A stretch of DNA of 64,000 bases from Podospora bellae-mahoneyi. Its lineage: Eukaryota > Ascomycota > Sordariomycetes > Sordariales > Podosporaceae. Below are positions 10,496 through 22,331 of the stretch, in pieces. The position numbers were made by a program, and so were the translations under genes. Numbering within the stretch: position 1 is the first letter of the stretch; every line of letters starts with the position of its first letter. The stretch is taken from positions 2,356,001 to 2,420,000 of the forward strand of contig NW_026946359.1 of assembly GCF_035222275.1 (NCBI RefSeq). The letters run 5' to 3'. The notes under the pieces were generated by a model. That model had not been told where the DNA came from, did no database searches, and was given only the letters and a program-made list of their open reading frames with translations.

Positions 10496-13400
10496 GGTTG
10501 CGGCACAGAGGGCCGTTTAGACCCAGCAGCCGTGATATTGTCTCTGATGGGCGATGCCAGCGGTGTGAGAGACAGAGAGGTAAACGGTACAAAACGGGGG
10601 TAGCGACGGCGGGGTGATGGCGGTTAAAATGATTTGGGTCGCGGGGAACGACTTATCGAGGTGGTCGGCGGCGTAGGTGCAACTCATGCGGGGAATACTG
10701 AATTGGCGGCGAGTCCAGATGCAGTATGTGGATTACACGATCCTTTGAGCGATGGGAATGCGACGGGCGACGATGGGATGACAGGCGACAGGCGACAGGC
10801 GACAGGCGGATTGCAAGACGCACAGAGGCTCGGATGGTGTGGCCGAGTTGCGCAGATGTCGTCGTCGGGTAACGGCACCAGAGTGTCGGGGAAGGCAAAA
10901 AAAGGGTCTTGCAAAAAGTTGAGTTGGACTGTAGTCGTCCAAATGGGCCGAAACCGCCGTGCGTAGGGTCTAGGCGAAGCGGAGACGCGGGTGTATTGTG
11001 AGGTGAGCTTTGTTCAGCCCCTCGTCGTCCGGTTGGACTTGTGCGGCCTGGTGAAAGGGTGAGGCAGCAGCAAAGGACTCGGGCGTCTTTGAGGGTGGGA
11101 GTGGGAACAGGGAGGAGGAGACGTGAAGAGAGGAGGAGGATTGAGAAAATGGGGTAGTCTGGGGGGCCGGTCGGGTCGCCGAGGAGGGCAAGGGATCGAC
11201 GCTTCCCTGTCAATTCCCTGCACAATCGCCCTTTTTTTTAGTGGCAGTACGAAGAGTGGCAGATAATACGGCGATAGATAGTGGTAGGGTGGTGGGCGAG
11301 CCGTTGTGCCGTTGTCTTGTCTCGAACAGAAGAGCTGAATGTTGAATGGATGGCTTCTCTACACCGACATGTCTTTCAGGTGGTGTCTGTCTACAGCAAG
11401 CACACTACAAGTACCTAGGGACCTAATGGATCCCGCCGTTCAAATCAAGAAATAGGTCCTAGCCACCTGTCAGACAGTAGCCTGGGCGGGCAGCTAAAAG
11501 AGACTGCTGCTCTGGCCTCGTCCTGACTCGGGACACGCCCAATCTGCCCACCTACTCACCCACTCTTCCCGAACTGTCGGTTCGCGTTGCTGTGCACTAA
11601 CAACCGTAGCGGCCCGACATTTACAACGTTCCCGTTTCTTCAGGCGTCGCCAGTTTTGGGGTTTATCTGAACTATCTGATCTATCTGATGTCTCCGTGAC
11701 GCCTCCCTACCCCCCCCTTCTGTCTTGGTGGTGCAGGCGGTGCTTGTCCAAAGAGAGGTGAGTGCTCCGTTGCTAGAGACATGCAGCTGTGCCGTGTGAG
11801 CTTCCCCGCTCGGGGGTTGCAGATGGTGCGCGGTAGGGCCTCAGGCAACATGCATTTTCTCTGAGTGCCTGATGGGAAAGCGCGAAAGCTCGAGCGACCT
11901 TTTTTTTCGCCTGATGAGTTCTCGCTTGCTTCGGACGCCACTGCGGGGCTCCAGACACAGGCGTGTCTCGCTGTGGCTCTATCTTTTGGGCGCTTCAAGC
12001 CTGTGTCTTCTTCGCCCACATCGTCACACGGAAATGCAGCGTTCCAAATGAAGGCCGGCACATGGTTCTCATGCTTCAGAGCTCATTGGTTTGACGCTTG
12101 ATGGTCCGTGAGAGTCTCACATCTCCATCCTAGCATCACTGCGGCGATATCCCACACCATCCATTACTCAATTCCGAATATTATCCGTCGTTTCGTTTCG
12201 CATTGAAAAAACATTCCCATACCTATTCCAGCAACCAAGCAGCTTTCCCAGGCAATCTGATCGACAGGGTCGACCGACAGCTTCCCACCATGTACGGGGC
12301 AAGCCGTCCGTGGCCGCCAAAACCCCCGATCCTGAAAGGATTTGCATGCTCCTAGCGATCTCCTCCTGGTGAGTCTATCTTCTTTTACTTCCTCAAGCTG
12401 ATGCTTCAAGTCAAAGTCAATATCTTCAGGGCAGCATTCGAAGCGAGTGTTCGCCAACCCCGCGGCCGCACTGACCAGTTATCTTCAGCCACTGACGTCA
12501 TGGGGCACATGGGGAGTTTGCCTGAGGCGCATTGCCATCCCATTCTTATGTCTCCTTGCTAGACCCTTACCGCCAACCCTGACAACAAAAATCCCAAAAA
12601 ACGAAAGGTAAAAGAGCCACATGGCTCAAGCAACGTCAATGGCTTTGTGGCCCCTATACTGACAGCTGAGATCGCACTGTTATTTGTTGAAAAACGCTTG
12701 CCAAGCAGCATGTCCATGGTCCATGGCACACATAACACTGTCTCATTCTTTGCTTGGTAAGTCCACATATCACCTGATGCCCACAGCTGTTGAGACCTGA
12801 AAGTCCTGAAAAGGTGAAACAAAAGCTCCTTGGAGAATCCCAAGCATGTCTGTCGGATGAACCAGCCGATCGGCAAGGGGCTGACATCCCGTCAAGCCCA
12901 TTATACTGTCGTTCTCTCACCGCAGCTGGAATCCGTCCCTGGACCAGGCAGTTCTTTGCTCGTATAGGGGTTAACCAGACGAATCACGGCCATATCCGAT
13001 ATCCCTTCTACCAAAACCTCTGGCACGTGATCAAAACATCACAGGGAATGTCCTCTGGATCTGATCAACCGTTCCGGGGTGTTGACAGCGGTGGAGGACG
13101 GCCAATGGCGGCACCCATATTCCACTTAGCAAGCGGAAGGGAAAAGGATTGACCGTCTGGTGCGTTTTATATCTCTGATGAAGGGCCATGAACGACCACA
13201 CAGTAGCTCTGTTCGATACCCCACGTGGGGTCCGACATGGCTCGGGTGTCCACAGACAACGGAGGAGAAGTTCCCTACGTGCATTGATCTGCACATGGAG
13301 TAACCGACGAACGAAAATGGCAATGCAAACCGCCCGCTCACCACCGGCTTTTGTAAAAATGTTTGACATGAATTCAGGAGGCAGCCGGGTCTACATCCAT

Positions 13401-13746
13401 ACGTGGACCGGGGCCGGGAGCCGGGATTATTGTGGAAGACAAGGCCGGATCCATGAACCGGCGGTGGCAACCGCCAAGTCGGGTGGTCGGACAGCCGGCA
13501 CCTCCAGGGAACTGAGAGACATTCTTTGTGTCTGGCCTTTTTTTTGTTCTCAGACCGAGACTTCCCGAGACAACTCTTTCGAGGTCTGGATTGCTTGTGG
13601 CAGGATGGGATCTTACATGCAGGGATTGGTAGGAAGGAGGGGGGTTATCAGACTTCTAAGGCCACTCAGGTATCCAGTTGCAAGCGACTACTCCAAGGAA
13701 CCGTTACTATCACCAGACCCAAGACCCAAAATATCGCCTTTGTCTG
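10496..13746. other. Large gene-poor region upstream of nik1
   Basis: The first few hundred bases must include the nik1 promoter and 5' leader, with a GACAGGC-like iteration near 10780-10810. Beyond that, both strands carry only short frames without recognisable families or codon bias. A 209-codon frame at 13188-13817 was examined and not believed. No tRNA, 5S rRNA or transposon ends were recognised. Confidence 0.55.
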
Positions 13747-15364
13747 TCATACATGCGGTAACATTTCAACACAAGCAGGACTGTAAAACACACCTAGAGG
13801 TGCGGCCCGTAAACTGATGAAGACCTCCACTACCAAGAACACGCGGGCGGCCAGCATCACAATTAGCATGGTGATACCGAATATGAAAGGAGTGATGAGA
13901 AGGGGCATAACCGCCTGGCCCAACACTGCGACTTCATCATCCGAGTCGTAATGCTCTGGTTCGTCGCACTAGCTCCTTCCAAAGACACATGAATTCACAC
14001 CGAGAATCAGCCAAGAAAAAGCGGCTGCAAAGAGTGTGGCCAATATCAGAGCTGGTCCAATAGTTACGATAATAATGGAGGACACCTTCCAGATAACGGC
14101 CTTTTGAACAGTGGGAAATTCGAAGTTCCAAGCCGAAAGATGGACACCGCCGTAGGCCACAGGTAGGACGAGAGAGCTAAATACTGCTAACTTGTGATGA
14201 TAGACATAGGCCAGGGCTTCGAGGAGGAGATCGAAGGGGTTTTTGTGTACGAGTTTGTGCTGAAAGTCAGAATATTTCCATGGTTTCTATAGAAAAGCGA
14301 GTCTGTTTCTTTGGCCACTTTGTGGATAGTTTTCATGGCGTTTCAGTCTTTGACTTCGTAGGAGCCTTGGAGGTCAAGGGGTTTCTGATCACAGATAAGC
14401 AATCTGAGTACAGCTACAAGGACTACACGGGCAGCCAATAATGGTACCTTCGTCATGGGGTCGAAGATGGCTTACATTAAACCAAAAGGCATACATCAAA
14501 ATTGCACAAACCACATGTACCATAATGTGCAACTCCAACAGACTGAGTGGTAAGCCATATACCTTGCGCGCAGCACACTCAATAATCACCCAACTAACTT
14601 GGATAACAACCAGCGATTTCTTGAAGAAGTCCGCCTTGCTCTGATGCATTATGAAGGACCTTGGCAGCATCAGTGCTTTGACATCTTGATCTGCTACCTC
14701 CTTTGCAAGATGGGCAGAGATGATACATGTGCGCATTTTGTGCCCTTCATATATATCACTTTCTTGATGCCTCACGGCGAGCCCACCCATCGTTACGAAG
14801 AAGTCATATTGCATATCGAAAACACACTATATTTGGTGTCAGCCTAGCTACCAACAATGGTGTAACATCCGAGGAGGGTTATGTATCAAATGCACATTCC
14901 AGACTCACATGGTCGGTTATGTATGCTTAGTCTTCGGAGTGAGCATCTGCTGTACTGCCAGTGTCCTTTCTTGTAGTCATCATCTTCTCATCGCACTTTT
15001 CACATGGTGTCGGGTTGTGCCATGGGAACACGGCTGGTAAGCTTGAAACGGGGTCTTGGTAGCTCCTGCCTGGAAACTGGATGTCTGCAACAGTCGAAGT
15101 GTCGAAACTGACCGTTTCAGCTGTGATTATACCACCCAAGGTATCTGTTGTGGCATCATCACCGAGCTTTGTTTTGTCCTTTTGTTCCTCTTCTTTCTCG
15201 CGCAAATGTTTCAACAGTGCTCTTGCTTCGAAGAATTGAGAACAGGCTACGGTGGTAAGGTATGCATGTGCAAAAGTTATTATTTGGAAGTAGTTTTTGA
15301 CGGATGGGAGATTCACTGATATTTTGAAAGCAAAGCCTGTTTTCTTGCGTGTCTCTCTCCTCAA
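13747..15364 (-). pseudogene. Decayed multi-spanning fungal membrane protein gene
   Basis: Fragments on the minus strand line up in the order of a common Pezizomycotina membrane protein family of unknown function. They are: SVKNYFQIITFAHAYL with QFFEARALLKHL (near 15190-15310), YDFFVTMGGLAV (near 14790), WVIIECAARKVYGLPLSLLE with HIMVHVVCAILMYAFWF (near 14475-14600), YGGVHLSAWNFEFPT (near 14110-14155), and a C-terminus ARVFLVVEVFISLR...LPHV ending at 13747. Introns with plausible donors can be placed between them (GTGAGT near 14912, GTAAGC near 14478). At least two in-frame stops interrupt otherwise continuous coding, a TAA just before the GTGAGT donor and a TAG at about 13968-13970. Both could come from CAA and CAG by C-to-T change. 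The N-terminus is not found. It could instead be an active gene with unusual short introns. Confidence 0.5.
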
Positions 15365-16696
15365 GCCTACAGCTCAGCCCGCCGTACAGCCTCACCTTGT
15401 ATGCTGCCTATGGCGACGTGGGGCCTATATCCGGTTCCCGGCATTCAATAGGCTGGCCGTCAAAATGTCTATTCAGGCCTCAGCATAGGTCGCCTGATAT
15501 GCCGCGTAGTTCTCAAGTAAAAGTGCACTGCTGGTTTTTTTTTTTTTTGGAGGTATTCAACTTCTCAATCAGCACGCTGGCATCGGCCCATACCCGCTCG
15601 GCCTTGGATTTCATACCCCATCCTTGAATAGTTTCGGCTGGCTGCAGGTAGGAAAGCCCCTTTCCCAGCACCAAGGCTCGTCTGTGCACATGTCTCGATT
15701 TACGTGATACCGCAACGTGAGGGGTTGGGATGCACCACATGCGGTGATACAGATCGGGGGGGAAAGTCAAGGTCGATCCCTTCGTGCAGGTAAGTCAGCT
15801 GTCCAAGTTTGGTGGGATGGGATTCTCATCATACGAGGCTGCGTCTAGATAGATAGATCTCTCCCTCGGATGTCCAATGATGGATGACTATGGCACTTGG
15901 TAATTTTGCTGGGGGGGGTTTGTGCTGTGATGTCGCCGCCAGTATCCTGAACCAAGTGAGAAGAATATTCTCAGTGACAAATGTGATGACACTGGATTGT
16001 GATACTGTGAGGAGGGAATGTTCACATCAGATTGGATATTGGAATTGTCATTCTGCCATGGCTAATCTCCATGGGAATCTTTCGGGGCAGTAGACTCACA
16101 GAACAGTTCCAAGTGGCAGTGCTTGGGTCACATGCTTCTGATCTGAGGGGGAAGCCAGTTCCACGGACACGGTGGTATCCGTACGTACCGGAGTCTCTCT
16201 CTGGTTTGAGGATATATAATCGCGGCAAGGTTACCAGCGAAATCGGGATCAGACTGAGCGTAATCCCAACACCATGGTGCGGATTTGTCTCTCTTTAAGA
16301 TTGATCTCGGGGACAATAAACCGCTCAAGCTTTTCGCCATGTGGTAATACTTATTACAGAATGAAGAATCACAGTGAGTACAATCACATCGACTAAGAAC
16401 CATCAGTCCTCTTTTGCGATAGTTGTCCCACCGATTTCAGCTTAGTGGTTGTCATGGCAGCGAACCCCCTATTCGTTGCAAGAACTTAAAAGAGGGTTAG
16501 GGTTGTTGTACACAGCACAGCTTCACTTTTTACCGATAAGATAAGGAATTTCATCCCACCTTTGAGCTGCACACCAGCGCGCGCAATTGGATCGATTCAT
16601 CAGCCAGCCAAAAAGTTATTTTTCCTTCTCTGGTCGCAAACCTTCCTCCTTCTTGATCAGCCCGCCGACTGATCGCACCAGCTAGCTAGCTAGTCG
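15365..16696. other. Gene-poor stretch between membrane-protein relic and dus2
   Basis: Only short frames are present. One minus-strand frame at 15513-15770 has a protein-like look (KGLSYLQPAETIQGWGMKSK followed by AERVWADASVLIEKL) but no family was recognised. The last 200 bases are presumably the dus2 promoter and leader, including a GCTAGCTAGCTAG iteration just before the start. Confidence 0.45.
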
Positions 16697-18311
16697 ATGG
16701 CTTTCAGGTCACTCAGCCACCACTCACGGATCCTGTCTCGACTGCTGCCAACCGTTTCCGTTCCCGCTGTTGCAAGAGTTACCGCCGCTGCCCCCACTAC
16801 TACTACATTTGCGATCAGGACATCGAACCCCCTTCGAACGATGGCTTCGACGGCGGCAGAGGTTGCCATGCCACCAAACGAACCAGCTGCCACCATCCAA
16901 GAAACCACATCTCCCGCCAATGCTGTCGGGCGCACCCCCGAAGAAGCCGCCGCGGCAGAGAACACAGTAAAATGGTGCATCTCCTCCCTTCCCGAAAAGG
17001 TCCTCGCAAGGAGGGTGCCCATCCCCCCCAACGGCGTCGACTACAGAGGCAAGATTGTTCTCGCACCAATGGTACGATCGGGGGAGCTGCCGGCCAGGTT
17101 GCTGGCGCTTAAGTACGGGGCTGATTTAGTATGGGGTATGTTCCCTCTCCCTTCCTTTCTTTACATTTCTTTGCTAACAAGGTGTGATTGATAAAACAGG
17201 CCCAGAAACAGTCGACCACTCCCTCATCGGCACCACCCGGCGAACCAACCCCCGAACCTCCTGCATCGAATGGACCCGCCCCCCCTCCCAAGCCCACAAC
17301 AAAGCCGGTTACGACGAGAACGTCATCTTCCGGCTTGACCCAACAAGAGAAAAGGGAAAGCTGGTTTTCCAGATTGGAACCTCTGACCCGGATAGAGCGC
17401 TCGCGGCGGCGAGGCTGGTGGCGGGGGATGTGGCTGGGATAGACGTCAACGCCGGCTGTCCAAAGCCTTTCTCTACCTCGGGCGGGATGGGCGCTGCACT
17501 GTTGCAGACGCCGGATAAGCTTGTTGCCATCCTGGAGAATCTGACGAGGCATATCATCCCCGAGTTTGGGATTGGGGTCTCGGTGAAGATTAGATTGCTG
17601 GAGACACCGGAGAAGACGGAAGCGTTGGTTAGGAGGTTGGTGGGGACGGGGATCACGGGGTTGACGATCCACTGCCGGACTACGCCTATGCGACCGAGGG
17701 AACGGGCGATAAGGGGGCAGTTGAGGATGATTGGGTACATCTGTCGCGAGGCGGGGGTGGCGTGCGTGGTGAATGGGGATGTGGCTGACAGGCGGGATGG
17801 GTATAAGCTCATGGAGGAGTTTAGGGTGGACGGGGCGATGATTGCGACGGCGGCGGAGAAGAATCCGAATGTGTTTTTGAAGGAGGGGGAGGAGAAGACA
17901 ACGTGGGAGCAATATGCGAGGGAGCTGGTGAGGTTTGCGATGGAGGTGGAGAATAAGATGAGTAATACCAAGTTTACGCTCAGTCAGATTGTGCCGGGGC
18001 GGGAGCCGGTTTATAAGACCATGTGCGCGCAGGGGAAGAGTTATGAGGAGTTGGTTAAGGTGATGGGGTTTGAGGAGATGGTGGAGATGGCGAGGAGGAC
18101 GGATGAGGTGTTGAGGTTGGGGGAGTGGGCGCCAAAGAAGGAGGGCAAGGGGAAGAAGGGGCAGCAGCAGCAGATGAAGGGGAAGAATGAGAAGAAGAGG
18201 AAGAGTGAGGATGAGGTTGATGGGGCAAAGGAGGTCAAGAAAGAGAAGGTGGTGGTGGTTGCTGAGCCAGTTGCCCAACAGGATGGGCCTGCTCTTGCTC
18301 AGGCAGCGTAA
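16697..18311 (+). CDS. dus2: tRNA-dihydrouridine(20) synthase Dus2/Smm1
   Basis: Exons 16697-17135 and 17200-18311 (64-nt intron, GTATGT donor, TTGCTAAC branch site) give 516 aa. The FMN enzyme reduces U20 in tRNA D-loops. Family marks are GKIVLAPMVRSGELPARLLA, the active-site loop NAGCPKPFSTSGGMGAALL with the catalytic Cys, VKIRLLE, TIHCRTTPMRPRERA and CVVNGDV. The C-terminal 90 residues are Lys/Glu/Gln-rich and probably disordered. The first 48 residues carry several Arg, many Ser/Thr/Ala and no acidic residue, like a mitochondrial presequence. A second ATG at 16841 (Met49) has A at -3 and G at +4, whereas the first has T at -3. Leaky scanning could therefore yield a mitochondrial and a cytosolic form. 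Convergent with ppe1. Confidence 0.93.
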
Positions 18312-18609
18312 ACTGAGTTGGTTGTGATTTGAAGATGGATATACCCCTTGTATTATATTTGAGTTATGGGCGAGTATGGTTGGAAGATATACAAAATAAA
18401 CGAGCAAACAGCATATGGAAAGGAAAATATAGATACGGTTTAGCGTTTGATCTCTTGCCTCGTGGAGATGGACAAATCCACGGACTTTGAACAGTAACCA
18501 ACCCGATGAACAAATTATGAACTTTCCGCAATGGTTTCCATATTCACATCACACAACCCCATATGGATTCCCTTTCATCCCATCATGATTACGCATCCCC
18601 ACCCCCACC

Positions 18610-20135
18610 CTAAACCCTCCTCCCCTGCGCCAACAACTCCGACACCTTCGGCGGCAACACCAACGCACTCCTGTCATTCCTCCTGTAAAAGTCCACCAGC
18701 GCCACCGCCGTCTTCTCAGGCAAGTCCTCATGAATAAAGTGCCCCGCCTCAGGAAACACCTGGAGAGCATATTTCCCTATTTTTGTTTCTGTCAGCAACC
18801 ATCGCCTCTCATTTCTCACGTATAGAAAGGTAAAACACACCCTGCATCTGCCCAATAGTTAACTCGGTATCCAACCTATCCGTCCCCGCCAAAAGCAACA
18901 TCTTCCCCGCCCCCTTCCCCAACCCCGTCGCCCCTTGTCCCAAAAACTTCTTGCTCAATCCCACAAACCACCCTTGCCAAAACGGCTGGGTAGAACTAAG
19001 ATCCGTCCGCCATTTCCACGGTTTTGACACCTTCGTTGAGGGTGGCTGTTGCTGTGGTTGTGTCGTGGTGGTGGTATCGACTAATAGAGCAGGGACACTA
19101 ACCCTCGCACTGACGCTATTTCTTATTGTTCGTGACCTAACATGCCATTCTATGCCTTCCTTTAATGAATGAAACCCCTGTGGCCGGGTGCTGAGGTATG
19201 TCTGCATTGACTGCAAGGCGTCTAGGGCTGAGCCTTCAACAACATCGAGTACTGCGTATCCCAGTAGCGAAACTGAAGGGGGAAGAAGGGGTTGGTAGGC
19301 GAGTTCGGTGACAACGGCTCCGCCTAGAGAATGGCCTACTAGGATGAGAGGGGGAATGTCAGGCCAGGACATGGCTTTGGCCGTGAGGAGGATTGCATTG
19401 CAGAGGTCTTGGGATAGAGTACCGAGGGAGAGGTCGGTTGGTTCGTTGGGGCTGGGGGAGGTGATGGTTGTTAGGCCGTGGCCGCGGGCGTCGAGGGAGA
19501 GGATGCCGGCTGAGGGGAGACGTTTGCGAATTTCAGAGCCGAGGACGGCGAAGGAGAGGGCGGAGGAGCCGGCACCGTGGTGGGTTACGAAGAGGGGACC
19601 GCCGGTGGATGGTTTGGCTCCTGGTGCTGGGTTGTTGGTGGTTGAAGGGGTAGGGGGATCAGGGGAGGTGAGGTAGACGTGGTAGGTTATGGTCCCGTCT
19701 GTTGAGAGGAGGAAGAGTTCACGTTCAAAGTAGGTTGTCCAGGGGATTGGGTCTAAGGACGAGCGGGTTGGAACTCTGAGGAGGGTGTTAGTTAGAAGTT
19801 GATATCAGAATGGGTGAGCTAGGGTGAACATACCCTTGTGGCCTTGCAAACAGAGCTCTGCCAGGTGATGGGATTACTGTGCCTGTTGATGAGACTGAAG
19901 ATGCGGACGAGGAGTCGTCATCTTGTGGGTGGTTTGGAATAGATGAGAGAGATCCAAACTGGTCTTCATCTTCTTCATCCAGCTCATTGAAGTCGGGAAG
20001 ACCAACGGGTGGCTGTAATGTCGTTGCTGGGATTGGCATCGCCGTGGTCCCCATGGCTTGGCTTGGTGCGTAGGCGTGCGCTTGCATCGTGTTGGAAAGT
20101 CTTGCTTTTGCCCACTTCTTCTGCAACTCGCTCAT
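18610..20135 (-). CDS. ppe1: Protein phosphatase 2A methylesterase Ppe1/PME-1
   Basis: Exons 19834-20135, 18841-19775 and 18610-18776 give 467 aa. The enzyme removes the methyl ester from the C-terminal leucine of the PP2A catalytic subunit. The fungal hallmark SSASSVSSTGTVIPSPGRALFA lies near residues 75-100, followed by an alpha/beta-hydrolase fold: oxyanion region THHGAGSSALSF, LDARGHG, the nucleophile elbow VGHSLGGAV, GYAVLDVVEGSALDAL, the acid in LLLAGTDRLD, and the catalytic His in FPEAGHFIHED. The start is placed at MSELQKKWAKARL because it matches the family N-terminus; upstream in-frame residues do not. A Thr/Gln/Pro-rich insert (TTTTTQPQQQPP) follows the VPALLVD strand. Introns are 58 and 64 nt. 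Confidence 0.93.
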
Positions 20136-22331
20136 GATCTGTCTCTTCCCAGACGTTGATACAAGCCTTGTTCCCCTCACACCTCCTCCTTCCTGGTGGG
20201 GTTTCCCTTGTATTCTCTTTTTCTCGGCTGGGGCTTTGATGGTTCACGATGAATGGCGCCAGGCAAAAAAAAAAGAATGTCAAATCTCAGTGGTACAGAC
20301 CGTCAGCAAGAATAGAAGTAGTCAATTTGATATCACACGACTCGATGTATCGTGTGACAGGCCGAGTTGGTCGTTGGTGTGGTTGCTTGATGATTGATCA
20401 TTAGGTGCTGTTCATACAATTGGGAGAGTGAGGTCATTGGTTGTCAGCGCCCAAAGTTTGCGCACTGTGATGCCCCTCAGGCATGTGTGGGCAACCCCGT
20501 ACCAAAGGCCCTCGTTTACAGTGCCAAAAGAGTATGGAGTTACTGTCCTAGATGTGATCTCTGGATTCTTCAAATTTGAAGTTGCACAACATCTTTCCAA
20601 CACCCCAATCAAGTGTCTTTCGCCTCTATTTGTACACTTGACATTTCTTGTGTTCTTACTCAAGTCTTTTTTTGGAGAATGACGGTGTTACTCGATGGCT
20701 TTGTGGAACTTGACCCAACTTTGAGGAAGAACATTTCGACCTTGACTCAACAGAGAAAGCAGCTCAAGCCAGCTCACATCTGGATATGAAGCAGAGTTGG
20801 CCAACCGAAGTCGGTACGGCACCACCTACCCAAGCAGCGTTCAAGTCGATGCATTAATGCATGAATGATGGCTGTGCACGGGACAGGCGATCCCCTCTCA
20901 GGGTGCCCAGGGTTTCCCACTTCGGATGAAGCCGTATCGTTGGCTGAGATGTCAAAGCCTGATGCACTTTGGATTCGAGAATTCCTGCACTTTTGTTGTT
21001 CGCTGCGGGGTCAAGGGGTCAGGGGGGATCTCGGGGAGTACAGGCTATGATGCACAATACTTTTGACGGGAGAAAGTGAGCAAAGGATTCTTTTTCCACG
21101 TGTTGAAACAAGCTGACCGTCTTGGGAATGCCTCTGGAGGAAGTTGTCAAGGGCAGACAGCATGCCAGTTCACGAAGACATATGTCGTCCCACGAATACC
21201 GCAGGGCTGTCGAATCTGCCACGCGCTTCCGTCAATTGCAAGTCTTGAACACTACACTACCAGGACATGACAGCGGGTGTTGACATCAGTTCTTTTCGCT
21301 CACTTCAAAGTTTCATGCATCGTAAAAATGTACCAGAGACGCTATCGCTAAAACAACTTTCGGACCCCCACAGCCAATCGGTAGCCAATTGCCCGCCGCA
21401 GAGCCGCCCAAGAGGTTGCAAAGCACTGTGCAGGGGTCTTCCATCCAGCGCCCCTTTGCCGCTAAGGTTTCAGATGGCCTCCAGGTCCTCGACCCGCACC
21501 CTCGGTTCTCCCCGTTCGCTCCCCCTCTTCGCCTCCTCCACAGCCCGTCGTCGAGGCCCAGGAGACCTCCGGAGTCAATCGACTGGTCAAGGGATCGCCG
21601 AATTGCTCGGGTGTTCGTGACGAGGCCAATAGAACTTGATACCTGCCAGCAGGATGCAGTCCCATTCGACAACAGAACCTGTCAAGAATTCGCCCTGAAG
21701 CTAGGGATTGCTTTTGTCTGTTTTTTTTTGCCCATCGCCAGGGCAGCTTTCTCCAGTCCCGTTTCAGATACCCGCTGGGTCCCGTCTCCTTCATGTCTGC
21801 CCCCCCCCCTGTTGATCCATTTTGATCCCTATCAACAAGCCGTCTCTCGCTTTTCCCTCTTTCTGGCCTTCTTTCGTTTCCCCATTTCTGGCTTTTTGGG
21901 CCAACAACCGTATATCGACACTTGTGTTGAAAACAGCTTCACTTTCACAGTTCTCCCTCCTCGAGGGGCAACTTGTTTGCCCTCTTTCTTTCTTTTCTCC
22001 TCACCATCTTTTCATTCTTTCCAGGTTGATCCTTGGCCAGTTATTTTGAATGCCTCTCTTTTAGACTACCACGATTTTCACTTCTTCGATTCTTAACTTA
22101 TTCCGGACCGGTTTCGAGGAATTTACATATCAAACCCTATTGACTAGATCTCAGACGTGAAGGGGACGATATATCGAAGAAGGGAGAAGCAGTTGCGAAC
22201 TGGACATTCAGCAACTAGAAGGGCGGATAAGGAAGATATACCGACGACAGAGCACTCGCTGCACACGATTTTTCATTCGATCATTTACGCCAACATTCCA
22301 TTAAACGACTTGAAAAGAAAAGGGGGAAACG
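20136..22331. other. Divergent intergenic region ppe1/flc
   Basis: The 2.2 kb between the two divergent starts has no recognisable gene. The part from about 21700 to 22330 is pyrimidine-rich (many TTTCT/CTTTC runs), as in fungal core promoters and 5' leaders. It contains a minimal upstream frame ATG-CCT-CTC-TTT-TAG near 22050. A 235-codon frame at 21389-22096 was not believed. Confidence 0.5.

Noticed and set aside
13188-13817. 209-codon plus-strand frame in the gene-poor region
   Set aside because: No recognisable motif, no splice or codon-bias support, and its end overlaps the C-terminus of the membrane-protein relic.
17109-18407. 432-codon open frame on the minus strand opposite dus2
   Set aside because: A shadow of the dus2 second exon, with low-complexity Leu/His/Pro content and no family similarity.
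21389-22096. 235-codon plus-strand frame upstream of the Flc gene
   Set aside because: Pro/Arg/Phe-rich translation of a pyrimidine-rich promoter and leader; no domain recognised.
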